Notes: a model not told the origin generated them from the sequence alone. DNA of 61,275 nt from a bacterium (GCA_021780105.1 JAJXZJ010000016.1:1-61275), one strand, 5' to 3'; counted from the first letter of the stretch, positions 31,873 to 40,389 are shown. A program made the numbers and translations.

Positions 31873-33276
31873 ATGCAAGTGAGCGATCTTCTGCCCGCGC
31901 CCCGGATCGTGCCGGCGCTGGACCCGGCCTTCCGGCCGCCGGCACTGGCCAACCGCGCCTTCCGCCGCCGCGCGCAGGCGACCGGCGCGGCGGTGCCCAT
32001 CGGGATCGCGCTCGAACAGGCGGACGGCTCGATCTTCCGGTTCGCCACGGAAGTCCTGCCGCCGTCGCATCCCGATGCCGCGGCGAATTTATTCTTCCTC
32101 GAACGCTGGCTGAAGTTTCTGCTCTGGTCGCGTGGCGGGTTCCGCGTGCATTGTGCCGGGCCGGCAGCGCTGGTCGATGCGTTGCAGGCGCATTATCGTG
32201 ACACCGCGGCGGGTCGTTTCGACGCCGACATGATGGGTGGCCGGATTTATGAACGCCCGTTCGAGATCCGACCGTGCGCGCCGGTTGCCCTCCCGCCGGC
32301 CTGCGCCCGCACCCAACCGCTCGGCCGGCACCTGGGCGGCTGCCGCATCGGTTTCGACCTCGGCGGCAGCGACCGCAAGGCGGCCGCGGTGCGGGACGGC
32401 GAGGTGGTCTTCAGCGAGGAGGTCGTCTGGGATCCGATCACGCAGACCGACCCGCAATATCATTTCGACGGCATCATGGATTCGCTCCGCCGCGCCGCCG
32501 CGCACCTGCCGCGGGTGGACGCCATCGGCGGCAGCGCGGCGGGCGTGTATGTCAACAACCGCGTCAAGGTCGCCTCGCTGTTCCGCAGCGTGCCGCCGGA
32601 GCTTTTTGTGCGACGGGTGAAAAACCTGTTCCTCGACCTCCGCGCCGCTTGGGGCAACGTCTCGTTCGAGGTTGTCAACGACGGCGAAGTGACCGCGCTC
32701 GCCGGTTCGATGGCGCTCGCCGACAACGCGGTGCTCGGCGTCGCCTTGGGCACCAGCACCGCCGGCGGCTACGTGACGCCCGACGGCAAGATCACTTCCT
32801 GGCTGAACGAACTCGCCTTCGTGCCGGTGGATTACCAGCCGCAGGCGGCAACGGACGAGTGGTCTGGCGACCGCGGCGTGGCGGCCAAATATTTTTCGCA
32901 ACAAGGCGTCGGACGATTGATCGGCGCGGCCGGCATTGCCGTGGACACTGGCACGCCGCTGCCGGAAGTCTTGAAGCAGGTGCAGGCGTTGATGGCGGCG
33001 GGTGACGAACGCGCCCGGCGGATTTATCAAACCATCGGCACCTACCTCGGCTACACGATCGCGCATTTTGCGGACTTTTATGACCTCCGCCACCTGCTCA
33101 TTCTCGGCCGAGTCACCTCGGGGCCGGGCGGCGATCTCATTCTCACCGGCGCGCGTGAAGTGCTGCAGGCGGAGTTCCCGGACATCGCCGGCCGCGTCGC
33201 GCTGCACACGCCGGACGAACAACAAAAACGCCACGGTCAGGCCATCGCGGCCGCGAGCCTGCCGGTCGTCGCTTGA
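31873..33276 (+). CDS. ROK-family protein (sugar kinase or repressor-like)
   Basis: The ROK core (from about residue 165) has Phe-Asp-Leu-Gly-Gly-Ser-Asp-Arg-Lys for ATP, Ile-Gly-Gly-Ser-Ala-Ala-Gly, Leu-Gly-Thr-Ser-Thr-Ala-Gly-Gly-Tyr for the second phosphate loop, and Ile-Leu-Gly-Arg-Val-Thr-Ser-Gly. The N-terminal 160 residues are atypical and have no helix-turn-helix I can see, which argues for a kinase rather than a repressor. Its gene diverges from the NahK-like kinase gene, leaving about 150 bp for two promoters. An upstream GTG (31855) is an alternative start. The PIG-L gene follows at 33319. Confidence 0.8.
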   Translation: MQVSDLLPAPRIVPALDPAFRPPALANRAFRRRAQATGAAVPIGIALEQADGSIFRFATEVLPPSHPDAAANLFFLERWLKFLLWSRGGFRVHCAGPAALVDALQAHYRDTAAGRFDADMMGGRIYERPFEIRPCAPVALPPACARTQPLGRHLGGCRIGFDLGGSDRKAAAVRDGEVVFSEEVVWDPITQTDPQYHFDGIMDSLRRAAAHLPRVDAIGGSAAGVYVNNRVKVASLFRSVPPELFVRRVKNLFLDLRAAWGNVSFEVVNDGEVTALAGSMALADNAVLGVALGTSTAGGYVTPDGKITSWLNELAFVPVDYQPQAATDEWSGDRGVAAKYFSQQGVGRLIGAAGIAVDTGTPLPEVLKQVQALMAAGDERARRIYQTIGTYLGYTIAHFADFYDLRHLLILGRVTSGPGGDLILTGAREVLQAEFPDIAGRVALHTPDEQQKRHGQAIAAASLPVVA

Positions 33277-33318
33277 GCGGCGTCAAACCCTTTTGGAACC
33301 GCGAAATTGCTATTGGCT

Positions 33319-34176
33319 ATGAACTCCTATCACGAACTGGTTTCCGACTACGCGCGGCTGGCCCGCGAAGGCAAACAGCTTCCGCTGGGCGGCTTTCCGC
33401 CCGCGCCCCGGGCGGCCGTCCCCGCGGACGCGCCCAAGGCGCTGATCTTCGCGCCGCATCCCGATGACGAATGCATCACCGGCGGCCTGGCGCTGCGGCT
33501 CCTGCGCGAGGCGCGGTTTCGGGTCATCAACGTTGCCGTCACGCTGGGCAGCAATCCGGCGCGGCAAGCCGAACGCCTCGTGGAACTGCAGAACGCCTGC
33601 GCCTTCCTGGGCTTCGAACTGATCCAGACCCGGCCGAACGGGCTGGAACACGTCACCGCCCGGACGCGCGCCCAGGGCCGCGACGACTGGCGCGCCATGG
33701 TCAAAATCATCGCCGACATCCTCGTCACGCAGCGCCCGCGGGCTATTTTCTTCCCCCACGAACGCGACTGGAACGGCACGCACATCGGCACGCATTTTCT
33801 GGTGGCGGATGCGCTGGCGGCTTTGGGACCGGACTTCGACTGCTTCACGGTCGAAAGCGAATACTGGGGCCAGATGGACGACCCGAACCTGATGGTGGAA
33901 TCCACGACGACGGACGTGGCCGACCTTGTGACCGCGGTGTCGTTCCACGTCGGCGAGGCGAAACGCAATCCGTTCCACGTGCTCCAACCCGCGTGGATGC
34001 AGGACAACGTGCGGCGCGGCGCGGAACTCGTGGGCGGGCAGGGCGGTCCGGCGCCGGATTTCACGTTTGCCACGCTCTACCGCTTGCGCCGCTGGCAGCA
34101 GGGACGCTGGGAGAAACGTTACGCAGGCGGCCGGCAACTCGCCGCGACCGAGGCGCCCGGCGCGTTGTTCGATTGA
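33319..34176 (+). CDS. PIG-L-type N-acetylglucosamine deacetylase
   Basis: A 285-residue deacetylase of the LmbE/PIG-L family. The zinc site is Phe-Ala-Pro-His-Pro-Asp-Asp-Glu and, later, Asn-Gly-Thr-His-Ile-Gly-Thr-His. It removes acetyl groups from GlcNAc-type sugars or conjugates. It is 42 bp after the ROK gene. With NahK-like and ROK kinases it points to amino-sugar use: deacetylation, phosphorylation, then breakdown. ATG 33319 is preferred over 33307. Confidence 0.88.
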   Translation: MNSYHELVSDYARLAREGKQLPLGGFPPAPRAAVPADAPKALIFAPHPDDECITGGLALRLLREARFRVINVAVTLGSNPARQAERLVELQNACAFLGFELIQTRPNGLEHVTARTRAQGRDDWRAMVKIIADILVTQRPRAIFFPHERDWNGTHIGTHFLVADALAALGPDFDCFTVESEYWGQMDDPNLMVESTTTDVADLVTAVSFHVGEAKRNPFHVLQPAWMQDNVRRGAELVGGQGGPAPDFTFATLYRLRRWQQGRWEKRYAGGRQLAATEAPGALFD

Positions 34177-34231
34177 ACGTCCGCTGCGCCACGAACTTGC
34201 TGGCGCGGCCCCGCTCCGGTAGGGTCGCGAC

Positions 34232-35038
34232 GTGGCCAGCCAATCTGTTCCGCCCCCCCGCCCGGCTACGCCGGCCGAAGGCTGGCGCGTGGTGGCCGCG
34301 TCCGTGCGCGGCACCAGTCACGTCAAATCCAACCTCCCCTGCCAGGACGTGCTGCTGTGGCAGCCGTTGCCGGGGCAACGGTTGCTCGGCGTGCTCGCCG
34401 ACGGCGCGGGCTCGGCCGGCTTCGCCGAAGTGGGCGCGGACGCCGCCGCCCGTGCGGCGCGCGACACCGTGGTGTCGCGTTTTGCCGGAGGCTCCGAGCC
34501 GGCGACCGATGAGGATTGGAAAACGCTGCTGTGCGACGCGCTCAAGGCGGCCCGCACGGCGGTGCTGGCCGCGGCGGAGAAACGATCCGTCCGTCCGCGC
34601 GAACTGGCCACCACATTGACCGTGTTGATCGTTGGTGCGGAACTGACGGTGGCGGCGCAGGTGGGCGACGGCGCGGCGCTCGTCGCGGACGCCGCCGACG
34701 CGCTGGCTGCCTTGACGAAGCCGAGTTCCGGCGAGTTCCTGAACGAGACGACGTTTCTCACGTCGGACACGGCGTTGGAGCAGCCGCAAATCGAAATCCG
34801 CCGCGGCCGGTGTCGCCACGCGGCGCTGTTGTGTGACGGCCTGCAACTGCTGGCATTGAAATTTCCGGAACTGACACCGCACGCGCCGTTTTTCACGCCC
34901 TTGTTCCGGTTTGTCAAAACCGCCGGCGATTTCGCGGCCGCGCCGGCGCAATTGCAGGCGTTCCTGCAGTCGCCACGTATCACGCAGCGGGCCGACGACG
35001 ATTTGTCCCTGTTGCTGGCATGGCTGCCGGAAGACTGA
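34232..35038 (+). CDS. PP2C-family protein phosphatase (small, PP2C_2-type)
   Basis: A 268-residue protein starting at GTG 34232. Metal-binding and fold signatures: Leu-Pro-Cys-Gln-Asp near the start, Leu-Ala-Asp-Gly-Ala-Gly-Ser-Ala-Gly, Gln-Val-Gly-Asp-Gly-Ala-Ala-Leu, and Asp-Asp-Asp-Leu-Ser-Leu-Leu near the end. It removes phosphate from Ser/Thr in proteins. The kinase gene starts 15 bp later on the same strand, a typical arrangement in bacterial PP2C-kinase cassettes. No vWA gene is next to the pair. Confidence 0.85.
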   Translation: MASQSVPPPRPATPAEGWRVVAASVRGTSHVKSNLPCQDVLLWQPLPGQRLLGVLADGAGSAGFAEVGADAAARAARDTVVSRFAGGSEPATDEDWKTLLCDALKAARTAVLAAAEKRSVRPRELATTLTVLIVGAELTVAAQVGDGAALVADAADALAALTKPSSGEFLNETTFLTSDTALEQPQIEIRRGRCRHAALLCDGLQLLALKFPELTPHAPFFTPLFRFVKTAGDFAAAPAQLQAFLQSPRITQRADDDLSLLLAWLPED

Positions 35039-35053
35039 ACTTCGCGTTTCACC

Positions 35054-36502
35054 GTGCGCTTCCAACGGGCATCCAACGGCGAGATTCTCACGCTTGACGA
35101 GCGGGCGCTGCTGGGCGCCGGCGGCGAGGCGCGGATTTACGTGCCGCCAAACGACCCGACGCTTGTCGCGAAAATCTGGCACAAGCCGACGCCCGAGCGG
35201 ACGCGCAAGCTGCGGGTCATGGTGGGCAACCCGCCGTTGAACCCCACCGCCGGCCAGAGTCACAGCGCCATTGCCTGGCCGAGCGACCTGCTCCACGCGC
35301 CCGGCCGGCCGGATTTTCTCGCCGGTTTTCTGATGCCGCGCGTCACCGCGATGCGGCCCGTGGGCGAATTTTACAACCCGAAGACGCGTCGCGAGCAGTG
35401 CCCGTTGTTCACATTCTTTTACCTCCACCGCACGGCACGCAACCTCGCCATCGCCATCCGGGCCTTGCACGAACGCGGTTATGTGGTCGGCGACGTGAAC
35501 GAATCAAACGTCCTCGTCTCCGAGACGGCGCTGGTGACGCTGGTGGACACGGACTCGTTCCAGGTCTGGGACGCCGCGGCGGGGCAGATGTATCGCTGCC
35601 GCGTGGGCAAGCCGGAGTTCACGCCGCCGGAATTACAGGGAAAGTCCTTCGCGCAGGTGGACCGCGCGCCGGAGCACGATTTGTTCGGCCTGGGTGTGCT
35701 GATTTTCCAGTTGCTGATGGAAGGCACGCATCCGTTCGCCGGGGTGTTTCGTGGCCGGGGCGAACCGCCGCCGATCGAGCAACGCATCGCCGCCGGGCAG
35801 TTTGCCTATGGCACCGACGCCGGCGTGCCATTCACACCCAAGCCGACCGCGCCGGTGTTTGAAACGCTGGCGCCGGGGCTGCGGAATCTGTTTGTCCGCT
35901 GTTTTCAAGACGGCCATTTCCGGCCGAACTTGCGCCCCGATCCGCAGAGCTGGCAATTCCTCCTCGAAGAATCCGAGTCGCACCTGGTTTCCTGTTGGTG
36001 GAACAACCAGCACGTCTATGGCGACCACCTCGAACAATGCCCGTGGTGCGCCCGCGCGGCGCTGCTCGGCGGGCGCGATCCGTTCCCGTCCGTGGACGCA
36101 GTGAAGTCAGGCAAACACCTGCGCCCAGCGAAGCCGCCGCCCGGCCGCGTGTTCAACAATCCGCTGCCCGCCAGCCCGGTGCCCGGCGTGCCCACGCCGC
36201 CACCGATCCCGCCTTCGCGCGGTTCCACGCGCGGCCGCCGGCGCCCGCTGCTGGGCGACTGGAACGACTGGGCCTGGCTGGCCGGCACGTCCGCCGCGTT
36301 GACCGTCGCCTCCGCCTGGCCGTTCCGCTGGCAGGCGAACCCGGTGACTTTCCTGCTTGGCCTCGTCACGCTGCTGGTCGGCATGGCCGGCGAGGCGAAG
36401 TCCCACCAGCCGGATCTCGACGGCGACGGCAAATGGCTTTCGCGCGCCAGCATCCTGTGCGGTTTGCTGGGCGTGCTGTGGTCCGCGTATGGGAAATTCT
36501 AG
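35054..36502 (+). CDS. Protein kinase-like protein with C-terminal zinc site and membrane helices
   Basis: Starts at GTG 35054 (482 residues). The kinase-like domain (about 1-300) has Leu-Gly-Ala-Gly-Gly-Glu-Ala at the ATP loop, Leu-Val-Ala-Lys-Ile-Trp (Lys), Val-Gly-Asp-Val-Asn-Glu-Ser-Asn (catalytic loop variant) and Val-Asp-Thr-Asp-Ser-Phe (instead of DFG). A Cys-rich segment, Cys-Pro-Trp-Cys-Ala-Arg, follows near residue 335; a long Pro-rich linker leads to two hydrophobic helices at the C-terminus. The Asp-Thr-Asp variant is common in kinases of vWA-PP2C-kinase triads. It is probably membrane-bound and paired with the PP2C phosphatase. Confidence 0.75.
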   Translation: MRFQRASNGEILTLDERALLGAGGEARIYVPPNDPTLVAKIWHKPTPERTRKLRVMVGNPPLNPTAGQSHSAIAWPSDLLHAPGRPDFLAGFLMPRVTAMRPVGEFYNPKTRREQCPLFTFFYLHRTARNLAIAIRALHERGYVVGDVNESNVLVSETALVTLVDTDSFQVWDAAAGQMYRCRVGKPEFTPPELQGKSFAQVDRAPEHDLFGLGVLIFQLLMEGTHPFAGVFRGRGEPPPIEQRIAAGQFAYGTDAGVPFTPKPTAPVFETLAPGLRNLFVRCFQDGHFRPNLRPDPQSWQFLLEESESHLVSCWWNNQHVYGDHLEQCPWCARAALLGGRDPFPSVDAVKSGKHLRPAKPPPGRVFNNPLPASPVPGVPTPPPIPPSRGSTRGRRRPLLGDWNDWAWLAGTSAALTVASAWPFRWQANPVTFLLGLVTLLVGMAGEAKSHQPDLDGDGKWLSRASILCGLLGVLWSAYGKF

Positions 36503-36511
36503 CGCCGCCGA

Positions 36512-36931
36512 TCAATCTTCGGTTTTGCCGAGCGCGAGCAACCGTTCAAACTGCGCCCGCGTCAGCGGCATCACGGACAGGCGCGACTGCCGGAGCAACG
36601 GCAAGTCGGCCAGCGTCGGGTCCGCCTTGATCGTGGCGAGGCTGACAGGCTGCCGCAACGGTCGCACCGGCGCGAGGTCCACGGCGGACCAGTCACCTTC
36701 CGTGGCGGTGGGATCGGCATACGCGGCGCGGGTGATACGCGCCAGGCCGACGATCCGCTTCTCGCTGACGCTGTGGTAGAACAGCACGCGATCGCCGGGT
36801 CGCATCGCGCGGAGATGGATGCGCGCCGCGAAACTCCGCACGCCGGTCCATGCCGTGCCGCCGTCCCGGACCAGGTCCGCCCACGCGTAGGCTTCCGGCT
36901 CCTGTTTCACGAGCCAGTAGTTCGTTGTCAT
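36512..36931 (-). CDS. EVE-domain protein
   Basis: A 139-residue protein made of one EVE (PUA-like) domain: Tyr-Trp-Leu-Val-Lys-Gln-Glu-Pro near the start, Trp-Thr-Gly-Val-Arg, and Arg-Pro-Gly-Asp-Arg-Val-Leu-Phe-Tyr-His-Ser. The domain binds modified bases in nucleic acids and occurs in RNA modification and defence contexts. It converges with the kinase gene and diverges from the DEAD-box helicase gene, with about 100 bp to the latter. Confidence 0.92.
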   Translation of the reverse strand: MTTNYWLVKQEPEAYAWADLVRDGGTAWTGVRSFAARIHLRAMRPGDRVLFYHSVSEKRIVGLARITRAAYADPTATEGDWSAVDLAPVRPLRQPVSLATIKADPTLADLPLLRQSRLSVMPLTRAQFERLLALGKTED

Positions 36932-37033
36932 GGACAGTTCATGCCGTCGGATGCAGCGGTGGGAAAGCCAAAACGGATTTCCCCGCCGGCGGCAATTTGC
37001 TTCCCCCCCGGCCGGGACATGCTATGCTGCGCC

Positions 37034-38272
37034 ATGCCTTTCGCAAAGCTGGGGCTTTCCAAACCGGTTCTGGACGGTGTTCGCGCCATGGGTTATGTCA
37101 CGCCGACGCCGATTCAAATCCACGCCATTCCGTTGATCCTCGCCGGGCGCGACGTGATCGGCAGCGCGCAGACCGGCACGGGCAAGACGGCGGCGTTCGC
37201 GCTGCCGATTCTTTCCCAGCTCGGCCAGCATGCGCCGGGACCACGCGTGCTCGTGCTGGAGCCGACGCGCGAGCTGGCCGCGCAGGTGGAGACGGCCTTC
37301 CGCGATCTGGCCCGGTTCACGGACTTGAAGGTCACCGTCGTCTTCGGCGGCGTGGGTTATGGCCAGCAGGTGGACGCGCTCCGGGGCGGCACGGACGTGC
37401 TCGTGGCCACACCCGGCCGGCTGCTGGACCACATGGGCCGCGGCAACGTCCGGCTCGACGCCGTGAAATTCCTCGTGCTCGACGAGGCCGACCGGATGCT
37501 GGACATGGGCTTTCTGCCGGACGTGCGGCGCATCCTGGACAAATGCCCGCGCGCCCGCCACACGTCGTTGTTTTCCGCGACCGTCCCCGCCGAGATTGAA
37601 ACGTTGATTCAATGGGCCATGAAGTCGCCGCAGACGGTGGAAATCGGCATCCGCCGCGCGCCCGCGGCCACAGTCCGCCATGCGCTCTATCCGGTGGCTA
37701 CAACGCAAAAAATGGACCTTTTGCGCGAGCTGCTGAAGCGGATTGCCTACGACTCGGCGATCATCTTTTGCCGGACCAAGCACGGCGCCGACCGCGTGGC
37801 GCAGACGCTCAAGCGTAACAACTACGCCGTGGCGGTGCTGCACTCGAACCGCACCCAGCGCGAGCGCGAGCAGGCGCTGCGCGGGTTCCGCGACGGCCGT
37901 TACGAGTTGCTCGTCGCCACGGACATTGCCGCGCGCGGACTGGACATCCTGGACGTGAGCCACGTCATCAACTACGACGTGCCGCAGCACCCGGAAGATT
38001 ACGTGCATCGCATCGGCCGCACCGGGCGGGCGGAGGCCACCGGTGACGCCCTCACCCTCATGGCCGCCGAGGACGCGCCGCACGTCAACGCCATTGAACG
38101 CTTCATCGGCCGGAAAATCGAGCGCACGAAACTCGACGACTTCAACTACCAATACACGGCGGTGTTCGACGAGGGCAAACCCGGCCAGTCGAAAACCGAA
38201 GTCGGCCGCGCCCGCGGCGTGCGCCTCAGCGGCGGCTATTACTTTGGCCCCGCCCGCCGCCGGCGACGTTGA
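37034..38272 (+). CDS. DEAD-box RNA helicase
   Basis: A 412-residue ATP-dependent RNA helicase core with Ala-Gln-Thr-Gly-Thr-Gly-Lys-Thr, Pro-Thr-Arg-Glu-Leu-Ala, Thr-Pro-Gly-Arg, Asp-Glu-Ala-Asp, Ser-Ala-Thr and His-Arg-Ile-Gly-Arg-Thr-Gly-Arg all present and in order. The C-terminal tail is short and basic (Arg-Arg-Arg-Arg-Arg). It resembles RhlE-type proteins in size. ATG 37034 is chosen because the Q-motif region (Leu-Gly-Leu-Ser-Lys) starts after it. It unwinds RNA during ribosome assembly or RNA decay. Confidence 0.95.
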   Translation: MPFAKLGLSKPVLDGVRAMGYVTPTPIQIHAIPLILAGRDVIGSAQTGTGKTAAFALPILSQLGQHAPGPRVLVLEPTRELAAQVETAFRDLARFTDLKVTVVFGGVGYGQQVDALRGGTDVLVATPGRLLDHMGRGNVRLDAVKFLVLDEADRMLDMGFLPDVRRILDKCPRARHTSLFSATVPAEIETLIQWAMKSPQTVEIGIRRAPAATVRHALYPVATTQKMDLLRELLKRIAYDSAIIFCRTKHGADRVAQTLKRNNYAVAVLHSNRTQREREQALRGFRDGRYELLVATDIAARGLDILDVSHVINYDVPQHPEDYVHRIGRTGRAEATGDALTLMAAEDAPHVNAIERFIGRKIERTKLDDFNYQYTAVFDEGKPGQSKTEVGRARGVRLSGGYYFGPARRRRR

Positions 38273-38298
38273 CCCTTGCCGCGGCGCAACGCCGGCTT

Positions 38299-39318
38299 TC
38301 AACGCAGGTCGTTTTCCAGCACGATGCGATACCGCGCCTTGCCGGCGCGCAGGTGGTCGAGCGCCTCGTTGACCCGCGACATCGGGAACTTCTCAATCTG
38401 CGGCCGGATGCCGTGCCGCGCGCAAAACGCCAGCATTTTCGCCGTCGTCGCCGGACTGCCCAGCGGCGAGCCGGACACGGATTTCTGCGCGCCGATCAGC
38501 GCGAACGCGGCGATGGACAGCGGTTCGAGCACCGCGCCGACGAGATGCAGCCGGCCTTTGGGCGCCAGCGCGCCGAGGATCGCGGACCAGTCCAGCGGCA
38601 CGTTGACGGTGGAGAGGATGAAGTCCAGCGACCCGGTGATCTGCTGGAGCTGCGCGCGGTCGCGCGAGTTGACGACGCGGTGCGCGCCGAGTTTCAACGC
38701 CTCCTCGCGCTTGGCGTCGCTGGACGTGAAGGCGCACACCTCGCAGCCCCATTTGTTCAGAAACTGCAGCGCCAGGTGGCCGAGGCCACCGATGCCGATC
38801 ACGCCCACGCGGTCGGTCGGCTTCACGCCGCACTGGATGATCGGGTTGAAGACCGTGATGCCGCCGCAGAACAACGGCCCGGAGCTGTCCGTGTCGAGCG
38901 CGGCCGGCAGTGGAATCGCCCACGCCCAATGGCAGCGGACGCGGTCGGCAAAACCACCGTGCCGGCTGACGATGGTCTGCTCGGCGTGCGCGCACAAATT
39001 GTGGTCGCCGGCCAGACATTGCGGGCAGGCAAGGCAGCTCCCGGCGAACCAGCCGAGGCCCACGCGGTCGCCGACGCGGACGTTCTTCACCTGATCGCCG
39101 GCGGCGACGACGTTGCCGACCACCTCGTGGCCGGGCACGAGCGGATAGGCGGTCTGGCCCCATTCGTTGTCAATCATCGAAAGGTCCGAATGGCAGATGC
39201 CGCAGTGGCTGACGTGGATTTCCACCTGCTCGGCGCCCAGCGGGCCGGGATCGAATTCGAACGGTTGGAGTGACTGTCTCTTGGCGGACACGGCGTAGGC
39301 TCGGAATTTCGTGCTCAT
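38299..39318 (-). CDS. Zinc-dependent alcohol dehydrogenase (NADP-type, YahK/CAD-like)
   Basis: A 339-residue medium-chain dehydrogenase. The catalytic zinc site is Cys-Gly-Ile-Cys-His-Ser-Asp and Gly-His-Glu-Val-Val-Gly. The structural zinc cysteines are in Cys-Leu-Ala-Cys-Pro-Gln-Cys and Asn-Leu-Cys-Ala. The cofactor loop is Gly-Ile-Gly-Gly-Leu-Gly-His-Leu-Ala. It resembles YahK/cinnamyl alcohol dehydrogenases that reduce aldehydes with NADPH. The gene converges with the DEAD-box helicase gene (26 bp apart). Confidence 0.92.
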   Translation of the reverse strand: MSTKFRAYAVSAKRQSLQPFEFDPGPLGAEQVEIHVSHCGICHSDLSMIDNEWGQTAYPLVPGHEVVGNVVAAGDQVKNVRVGDRVGLGWFAGSCLACPQCLAGDHNLCAHAEQTIVSRHGGFADRVRCHWAWAIPLPAALDTDSSGPLFCGGITVFNPIIQCGVKPTDRVGVIGIGGLGHLALQFLNKWGCEVCAFTSSDAKREEALKLGAHRVVNSRDRAQLQQITGSLDFILSTVNVPLDWSAILGALAPKGRLHLVGAVLEPLSIAAFALIGAQKSVSGSPLGSPATTAKMLAFCARHGIRPQIEKFPMSRVNEALDHLRAGKARYRIVLENDLR

Positions 39319-39660
39319 GGTGGATGCGGTGTGTTGCTGATACCTTTAATCTCGAGTGTAGATTGTGTCCCAAGTCAGCGACTTTGCAAGTGGCAGCGCC
39401 ACGACGTGGAAACCGTGCAGTTCGTCACGGCCAGGTAGCTTGTTGGTGCGAATCGCGGTGCGACCACGCGGCTTCGACCACGCGGCTTCGACCACGCGGC
39501 TTCGACCACGCGGCTTCGACCACGCGGCTTCGACCAAGTTGACCCTGACGCCGTTCTGGGACAAACTAGCCGCGTCAAGCGCGTTCCAATCCAGTGTCTG
39601 ATGGTCAGCTTTGGCGGCTGGCTTCATCGCGGCAGGGAACGCGTGAACCGGAACCAACGC
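39319..39660. other. Gene-free stretch with tandem repeat, upstream of alcohol dehydrogenase
   Basis: About 340 bp without a convincing gene. It holds the alcohol dehydrogenase promoter region (minus strand) and the 14-bp tandem repeat. A minus-strand frame spans it (to 40014), but most of it merely translates the repeat. Confidence 0.5.
39461..39536. repeat. 14-bp tandem repeat, five copies
   Basis: The unit CGACCACGCGGCTT is repeated five times without change (39461-39530), plus a partial sixth (CGACCA). Since 14 is not a multiple of 3, copy-number change would shift any reading frame. Confidence 0.95.
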
Positions 39661-39861
39661 ATGGAACAACCAACCTGTAGAAACTGCCGTTTTTGGGAAC
39701 TGGTCGGGGAAAGCCGCGGGCATGGGCTTTGCCGGCGTTACGCGCCACAGGCCAAGATGGGCGGCGTGGAGAGGGATTCCGATGCCGCCGGTAACTGGCC
39801 CCTGACCCGCGCGGACGACTGGTGCGGCGAATTCCAGCCCAAGACGACCCCGCCCGCCTGA
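39661..39861 (+). CDS. Small cysteine-rich protein (66 residues)
   Basis: Begins Met-Glu-Gln-Pro-Thr-Cys-Arg-Asn-Cys-Arg-Phe-Trp, later Gly-Leu-Cys-Arg-Arg-Tyr-Ala-Pro, and ends Trp-Pro-Leu-Thr...Asp-Trp-Cys-Gly-Glu-Phe-Gln. The four Cys in CxxC...C...C spacing suggest a small metal site. Similar short proteins with a Trp-Pro-x-Thr...Asp-Trp-Cys-Gly ending are known as uncharacterised. It stands alone between the repeat and the tRNA gene. Confidence 0.7.
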   Translation: MEQPTCRNCRFWELVGESRGHGLCRRYAPQAKMGGVERDSDAAGNWPLTRADDWCGEFQPKTTPPA

Positions 39862-39952
39862 GTCGCGGTCCAGCCCGGCGCCGCACCGCCCGGCCGCAAA
39901 AAGCGTTGCGCCGCGCGGCGGCTTCGCGCACATTGCGGGCGCTTTCTCGGTC

Positions 39953-40043
39953 GGAGAGGTGGCAGAGTGGTTTAATGCGCACGCCTGGAGAGCGTGAGTG
40001 GGCTTATACCTCACCGGGAGTTCGAATCTCCCCCTCTCCGCCA
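39953..40043 (+). tRNA. tRNA-Ser (anticodon GGA)
   Basis: The acceptor stem GGAGAGG (39953-39959) pairs with CCTCTCC (40033-40039), with discriminator G and an encoded CCA. The anticodon loop CTGGAGA gives GGA (reads UCC/UCU). A long variable arm follows (GTGGGCTTATACCTCAC region), typical for serine, and the T-arm is GTTCGAATC. Confidence 0.95.
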
Positions 40044-40337
40044 GCTCGAGTTTTCCAATTTTTCGCGCTGACGCGCGAGGTTTGGCGTGGATGCGAAATT
40101 GAATTCCGCCAAGTAAATCCAGGGCTTTTCGAACTCCACCGCCAACGATTTCTCCGCCACCAGCAGGTTCGAACCGATTTGTTGAAGGAAATCCCGTTTT
40201 CGTTCGGCCGTTCCTTCGACGAGCAAAAAAGTGCCGTGTTTAGCGGCTAAAACGAACGCGATGGCCGGTTCGAACCGATTCTGGCGGTTGTGTTCAAACG
40301 CCCTCTTGTATCTGAATTTCCCTCTACTCTTGTCACG
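40044..40337 (-). pseudogene. Recombinase-like C-terminal relic ending over the tRNA-Ser gene
   Basis: The minus-strand frame reads Phe-Leu-Leu-Val-Glu-Gly-Thr-Ala-Glu-Arg-Lys-Arg-Asp-Phe-Leu-Gln-Gln-Ile-Gly-Ser-Asn, then Ser-Leu-Ala-Val-Glu-Phe-Glu-Lys-Pro-Trp. It runs into the tRNA, ending with Trp-Arg-Arg-Gly-Gly-Asp-Ser-Asn-Ser-Arg. This resembles the C-terminal tail of serine recombinases, whose genes often end at a tRNA. No catalytic domain is present, so it would be a relic. Similarity is weak. Confidence 0.4.
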
Positions 40338-40363
40338 GTGTGATGACTTGGGAAGATGGGTTT

Positions 40364-40389
40364 GTCCTGCCGCCTGCAGGCGGCAGGAC
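40364..40389. repeat. 26-bp perfect palindrome
   Basis: The left half GTCCTGCCGCCTG is followed directly by its reverse complement, with no loop. It lies between the recombinase relic and the IS110 relic. It may be a REP-like element, a protein-binding site or a transcription end. Confidence 0.85.

Noticed and set aside
39461..39536. CRISPR-like short repeats
   Set aside because: The five 14-bp units are directly adjacent with no spacers and no cas genes are near, so it is a simple tandem repeat.
39346..40014. Minus-strand gene spanning the tandem repeat
   Set aside because: Much of it translates the 14-bp repeat and it crosses the small Cys-rich gene and the tRNA; no domain is visible.
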